64,000 nucleotides of DNA from Planctomycetia bacterium (lineage in GTDB: Bacteria > Planctomycetota > Phycisphaerae > UBA1845 > UTPLA1): assembly GCA_015075745.1 (NCBI GenBank), contig JABTTW010000002.1, positions 310,001 through 374,000 on the forward strand, in the 5' to 3' direction. Both the position numbers and the translations under genes were made by a program. Each line of letters opens with the position of its first letter. Within the stretch, counting starts at the first letter, position 1. Under the pieces are notes generated by a model. The model made no database searches. It was not told the DNA's origin and saw only the letters and a program-made list of their open reading frames with translations. This document shows positions 60,865-64,000 of the stretch, piece after piece.

Positions 60865-62898
60865 TCAGTCGGCGGGGGTGACGGGCGTGCTGACTTCTGC
60901 CACGTCTGGGACCGACTTCTTACCGAGGCTGCCGCCTGACTGGATGGTTAGGACTCCTCCTTCGACCCCGCCATCGTCGCATTCGTCGGGGAGGCCGTCG
61001 GTGTTGTAGTCCTCACTGAAGTCGGTCTGAATGTCGCACTCGTCGAGAATGTTGTTCTCGTTGCAATCGCCGCAGCCGGGGTTGCCTTCGCAATGGGCCA
61101 TTTCGCAATCGTCGGGTATTCCGTTGGCGTTGCAATCCGGCTCGCACTCGTCGGGGATGCCGTTGTCGTTGCAGTCGTAGCTGGTGCAGGCCACCTCAAT
61201 CCAGAAGTGCGACACTGAGGTCGCGGGCGGATTGAAGTCGTCGATGGCGGAGAAGCTGAGCCCGTAGAGACCCGCGTCGCCGCAGCCCGGCGACCAGGTT
61301 AGGTGGACGACGGCGACACTTCCCGGCGTGGAGGCGGTCTGGAGACCCCGCAGGCCGGCACCGGCGAGATCGGTGACGATGACGGCGGTGGTTTGATCGT
61401 CTTCGGGGCTGGCGAATTCGAGACTCAGATCGAGTGACTGTCCGATGGACGGGTTGATGCGCAGGAAGCAATTGGGAGGGAGGTTGAGGGGAATCGGGGC
61501 CTGATTCACCTCGGGCTCATCGGCGCCGAAGGCGAAGCATTTCCAGTCGAGGAAGTCGACGCCATCGGTCTGGCCGTTGGGGCCGTCGTACGCGTCGCCG
61601 GCCTTGTTGAACAAGCCGATCAGGAAGGAGTTCTCGCCGTCGCCGGCGTTGGCTCCGACCGAGGCGGGGATTCCGCCGAAACCGGTGTTGCTGCCGGAGG
61701 CGAAACCTGTGGTCCACTGCATGTCGCCATAGCAAAAGACGATGTTTGCGCCGATTCCCATGGCCTCATTGGTGCCGTCGGAGATGGCGACCTGGAAGGT
61801 GTTTCGCTTGTCGCCGCGCTGGTCGAAGTAACCCACCTCTTCCCAGGTGACGATGAGCGTGTTTTGCTCGATCTTGTACCAGACGTTTCCGTGGCCCATG
61901 CGCGTGTCAACGTCGGCCCAGAAAGGGGCGATGATTTTTCGGCCGACGTATGGAAACGGGCTCGGCACAAACCCGCCGAAGGGCTCGAAGAATGTCAGGT
62001 TGCCGTTGTTATTGATGAAGATCGAATCATAGACGACGCCGAAGTATTCGAAATCGAAGCCCAGTTCGATCACTTCGGAGGAGCCGTCGTCGTTGGGGGC
62101 CATTGCTAACTGAAAAGTCTCATCCCGCGGAAAGAGGAGGCCGGACATCGAACGAATGATCTCGGGGAACCCGTCGTCAGTGATGACGTCGCACGAGTCG
62201 GGCACCATGTTGTGGTTGCAGTCTTCCTCGTCCTCGGCTGCGATGTCGCATTCGTCGGGGACGCCGTTTGAATTGCAGTCGGCGCTCGCGCCGCCGGCGA
62301 TGTCGCATTCATCGGGGATGCCGTTGGAATTGCAGTCGGCGCTTCGGTCTTCGGCGATGTCGCATTCATCGGGAAAGCCGTTTGTGTTGCAGTCCTGGCT
62401 GGTCCCTGCGCCCAGATCGAGGATGTCCGAGATGCCGTTTGAGTTGCAGTCGATGATGTCGCCGGGCGGCGGGCTCTGCGGAGGCGGAATGATGAAGTTG
62501 ATGGTGTCGCCGTTCTGGAAGTCGATCTGCCAGAGATAAGTCCGTTCGATCAGCAGGTCGCCGGGCTTGGCCATGGCCGCTTGCTGGGTGGTCATCTCGG
62601 GTGCCACGTGGGCGGCGACCCGAAGGACGGAGGTCTGCGTCGGGAGGATGGTTACCTCGGAATTGGGCCCGCTCTGTTCCAGAAAACGAATGGTCTTGCG
62701 GACTTCCTTTTCGGAGAGGATGTATTCCGCGTTCACCGTGGCGGGCAGGCCCGATTGATTCTCGATGCGGAGAGTCACGAGACCGTTGGGATCGATGAGG
62801 AATGGCGAAGTGTCCATGGGACAATCCATGCCGCACGCCGCGACGGCCGTCACGGCGAGAAGGATGAACAGGACCTTGAGCTTTGCGGCTCTTGGCAT
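60865..62898 (-). CDS. Lipoprotein with nidogen-like domain and DCNxNGIPDECD repeats
   Basis: A 677-residue protein with signal and lipobox (LLAVTAVAAC). After ~130 residues come five to six calcium-type repeats (DCNSNGIPDECDIA and variants). Residues about 255-440 look like a nidogen-like (NIDO) domain: DFEYFGVVYDSIFINNNGNL, IAPFWADVDTR, WYKIEQNTLIVTWEEV. Then a beta-sandwich region and a second run of repeats (DCNDNGIPDEC, DCNANGIPDDCE, DCNENNILDECD). The repeats resemble thrombospondin type 3 loops. A cell-surface adhesion role is likely. Confidence 0.85.
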   Translation of the reverse strand: MPRAAKLKVLFILLAVTAVAACGMDCPMDTSPFLIDPNGLVTLRIENQSGLPATVNAEYILSEKEVRKTIRFLEQSGPNSEVTILPTQTSVLRVAAHVAPEMTTQQAAMAKPGDLLIERTYLWQIDFQNGDTINFIIPPPQSPPPGDIIDCNSNGISDILDLGAGTSQDCNTNGFPDECDIAEDRSADCNSNGIPDECDIAGGASADCNSNGVPDECDIAAEDEEDCNHNMVPDSCDVITDDGFPEIIRSMSGLLFPRDETFQLAMAPNDDGSSEVIELGFDFEYFGVVYDSIFINNNGNLTFFEPFGGFVPSPFPYVGRKIIAPFWADVDTRMGHGNVWYKIEQNTLIVTWEEVGYFDQRGDKRNTFQVAISDGTNEAMGIGANIVFCYGDMQWTTGFASGSNTGFGGIPASVGANAGDGENSFLIGLFNKAGDAYDGPNGQTDGVDFLDWKCFAFGADEPEVNQAPIPLNLPPNCFLRINPSIGQSLDLSLEFASPEDDQTTAVIVTDLAGAGLRGLQTASTPGSVAVVHLTWSPGCGDAGLYGLSFSAIDDFNPPATSVSHFWIEVACTSYDCNDNGIPDECEPDCNANGIPDDCEMAHCEGNPGCGDCNENNILDECDIQTDFSEDYNTDGLPDECDDGGVEGGVLTIQSGGSLGKKSVPDVAEVSTPVTPAD

Positions 62899-63345
62899 GC
62901 GAGAGTTCCCTGATCAGGCGGCGGGTGAATGGTCGCAGGCAATCCAAACGATCAACGACGGAATCCGTGCCGCTTTCCGCCCCCCTATCTTATCCCCAAT
63001 GATGCCCGAGAATAAAGGGCCGAGTTTTGAGGAATCATTGATTTCGTCGGGTCTGGGAATCGTCGTGGTGGCGGCGAATGGACGAGTGACGTCCAGAAAA
63101 AAGCGGGGTGCCGCATAGTAAGGGTCATTGATGCGAGCGGCGTAACAATCCAGCGAAATGACAGCATGGTGTCCGGAAAGCAGAAGCAGGCTCGTTTGAA
63201 CAACCGAGACTCGGGCATCCGGCGCGGCCCGAAGGGCCTGACTTAAGTAGGCAGGGGCATCGCCCCTGCGCGGGAGCAATTCGAAGATCCGACCCCATCG
63301 GGGTCGTCTTGACGCTGCGATCGTCAAGGTTGACGATCAGAGCAA
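62899..63345. other. Intergenic region with left REP block
   Basis: No gene supported. A 137-codon minus-strand frame (62914-63327) runs through the palindromes and has no protein-like features. 63228-63306 carries the left palindrome block of the transposase element; the rest shows nothing. Confidence 0.6.
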
Positions 63346-63902
63346 ATGGCCCAAACGCTGACGCGATTGCTGGTGCACGCCAGCTTTTCCACGCGGAATC
63401 GTACAAATCTCATCAAACCGGACATCGAAGCGGAGCTATTCGCATACATGGGCGGCATCTGCCGAAATGCGGGATCTTCGCTGCTTGCTGCCGGGGGAAC
63501 GGCCAATCACGTTCACCTTCTCATCAGTCTGGCAAAGACTCTTTCTATTGCCGACCTCATCATGAACGTGAAGAAGGACTTATCGAAGTGGATCAAGACC
63601 AAGGGTTCTTACTTCGCCGACTTTCAATGGCAGGAGGGGTATGGGGCATTCACCATCGGCGAATCGCAAGTGGGCGATCTCAAGTCGTATATCGCCCGGC
63701 AGAAGGAACATCATCACAGTGTTTCGTTTGAGGCGGAGTATCTTGCGTTCGTGAAGAAGTACAACGTTTCATACGACGAACGGTATTTGTGGAGTTGAGT
63801 CGCTTTGTGGGATTGCAGTAATGCGACCCCTTCGGGGTCGGGGCGCTGGCGGGGCACGCAAACAGGGGCGATGCCCCTGCCTACTAAATCGCAGCCCTTC
63901 GG
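63228..63902 (+). mobile_element. REP-associated tyrosine transposase element
   Basis: A transposase gene is flanked by mirror-image palindrome blocks. Left (63228-63306): CCCGAAGGGC, then GCAGGGGCATCGCCCCTGC, then CGACCCCATCGGGGTCG. Right (63823-63902): CGACCCCTTCGGGGTCG, then CAGGGGCGATGCCCCTG, then GCAGCCCTTCGG. A second right-hand unit follows at a 97-bp period (63931-64000, cut by the window end). Confidence 0.75.
63346..63798 (+). CDS. IS200/REP-associated tyrosine transposase (Y1, HUH)
   Basis: A 150-residue Y1-type HUH transposase of the IS200/RAYT group. The N-terminus has VHASFSTRNRTNLI (family H/T-x-R-x block). The metal site is NHVHLLISL (His55, His57) and the nucleophile is Tyr115 in SYIARQKEHHH. 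VKKDLSKWIK is also conserved. The full catalytic set is present, so it may be active. Such enzymes cut and join single-stranded DNA at hairpins; the flanking palindromes are the expected substrates. Confidence 0.9.
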   Translation: MAQTLTRLLVHASFSTRNRTNLIKPDIEAELFAYMGGICRNAGSSLLAAGGTANHVHLLISLAKTLSIADLIMNVKKDLSKWIKTKGSYFADFQWQEGYGAFTIGESQVGDLKSYIARQKEHHHSVSFEAEYLAFVKKYNVSYDERYLWS

Positions 63903-63930
63903 ACTGAGGACGGCGGGATGCAATCCCGTC

Positions 63931-64000
63931 GGGGTCGGGGCGCTGGTGGGGCACACAAACAGGGGCGATGCCCCTGCCTACTAAATCGCAGCCCTTCGGG
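63931..64000 (+). repeat. Second right-hand REP unit, truncated by window end
   Basis: Repeats 63834-63902 with a 97-bp period: the GGGGTCGGGGCGCTGG start, the CAGGGGCGATGCCCCTG hairpin and GCAGCCCTTCGG. Confidence 0.88.

Noticed and set aside
62230..62460. DNA-level tandem repeat
   Set aside because: The periodicity comes from DCNSNGIPDECD protein repeats in the lipoprotein gene at 60865-62898.
62914..63327. A 137-codon minus-strand frame beside the transposase
   Set aside because: It reads through the REP palindromes and shows no protein family features.

Overview
The window looks like a chromosomal segment from a GC-rich bacterium of the phylum Planctomycetota, most likely a Phycisphaerae-like lineage. 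This is an inference from gene content: secreted proteins ending in dockerin-like repeats and carrying serial Cys-rich or Asp/Asn-Gly calcium-type repeats, a TPR protein fused to a YggX-like iron-trafficking domain, small membrane proteins with a C-G-Y ... C-P-E-C-G zinc ribbon, a pilin-like N-terminus, and LpxL-type acyltransferase and TatA genes that imply a diderm envelope. There is one tRNA (Tyr), no rRNA and no CRISPR array.

Layout. 0.2-8.5 kb: a DUF218 protein, a PaaK/CapK-like AMP-ligase homologue, a stand-alone Clp-N protein, the TPR-YggX fusion, lpxL-like and mreC in divergent orientation, an RluA-like pseudouridine synthase homologue and a cupin epimerase. 8.6-15.6 kb (minus strand): a threonine catabolism pair (SDR-type threonine dehydrogenase and kbl), a HIT hydrolase with a dGTPase, and an amidohydrolase with a lipoprotein. 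15.9-17.5 kb: tRNA-Tyr, pgsA, uppP. 17.7-24.8 kb: a secreted Tyr/Gly/Ser-rich protein, two membrane-linked glycosyltransferases, an M43-type metalloprotease, glyA. 25-28.5 kb: a diguanylate cyclase, a lipoprotein hydrolase coupled to a TetR regulator, tatA. 28.7-32.4 kb: asparagine-synthase-like amidotransferase, a second PaaK/CapK-like protein and a zinc-ribbon membrane protein, forming a probable operon. 33.5-42.6 kb: a MATE exporter, ileS, DinB, a pilin-like protein, fliM. 42.6-48.7 kb: a dockerin protein, fumC, cysK, cysC. 48.7-51.7 kb: an accessory islet. 51.7-62.9 kb: DUF2079, dockerin, FG-GAP and nidogen-like surface proteins plus a lone lpd. 63.2-64 kb: a REP-associated tyrosine transposase inside mirror-image palindromes.

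The most unusual material is in the accessory DNA. Two genes, the epimerase at 7.6 kb and cysC at 48.1 kb, are each followed by extra DNA and then by a detached second copy of their own last ~100 bp. Both copy pairs differ only at three synonymous sites, plus a different stop codon for cysC. This is the pattern left when an element enters the 3' end of a gene and brings a replacement end with it. The cysC islet carries a tightly coupled two-gene unit: a putative PD-(D/E)xK nuclease and an unknown partner that could be its immunity protein. Two transposase remnants lie beside it. A separate non-coding element of 270-510 bp with conserved start, middle and end motifs occurs three times (32.5, 51.4 and 55.4 kb). 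A palindromic repeat found near cysC also sits in frame inside ileS.

All calls come from reading the sequence and its translations. No database search was run, and family assignments rest on recognised motifs.
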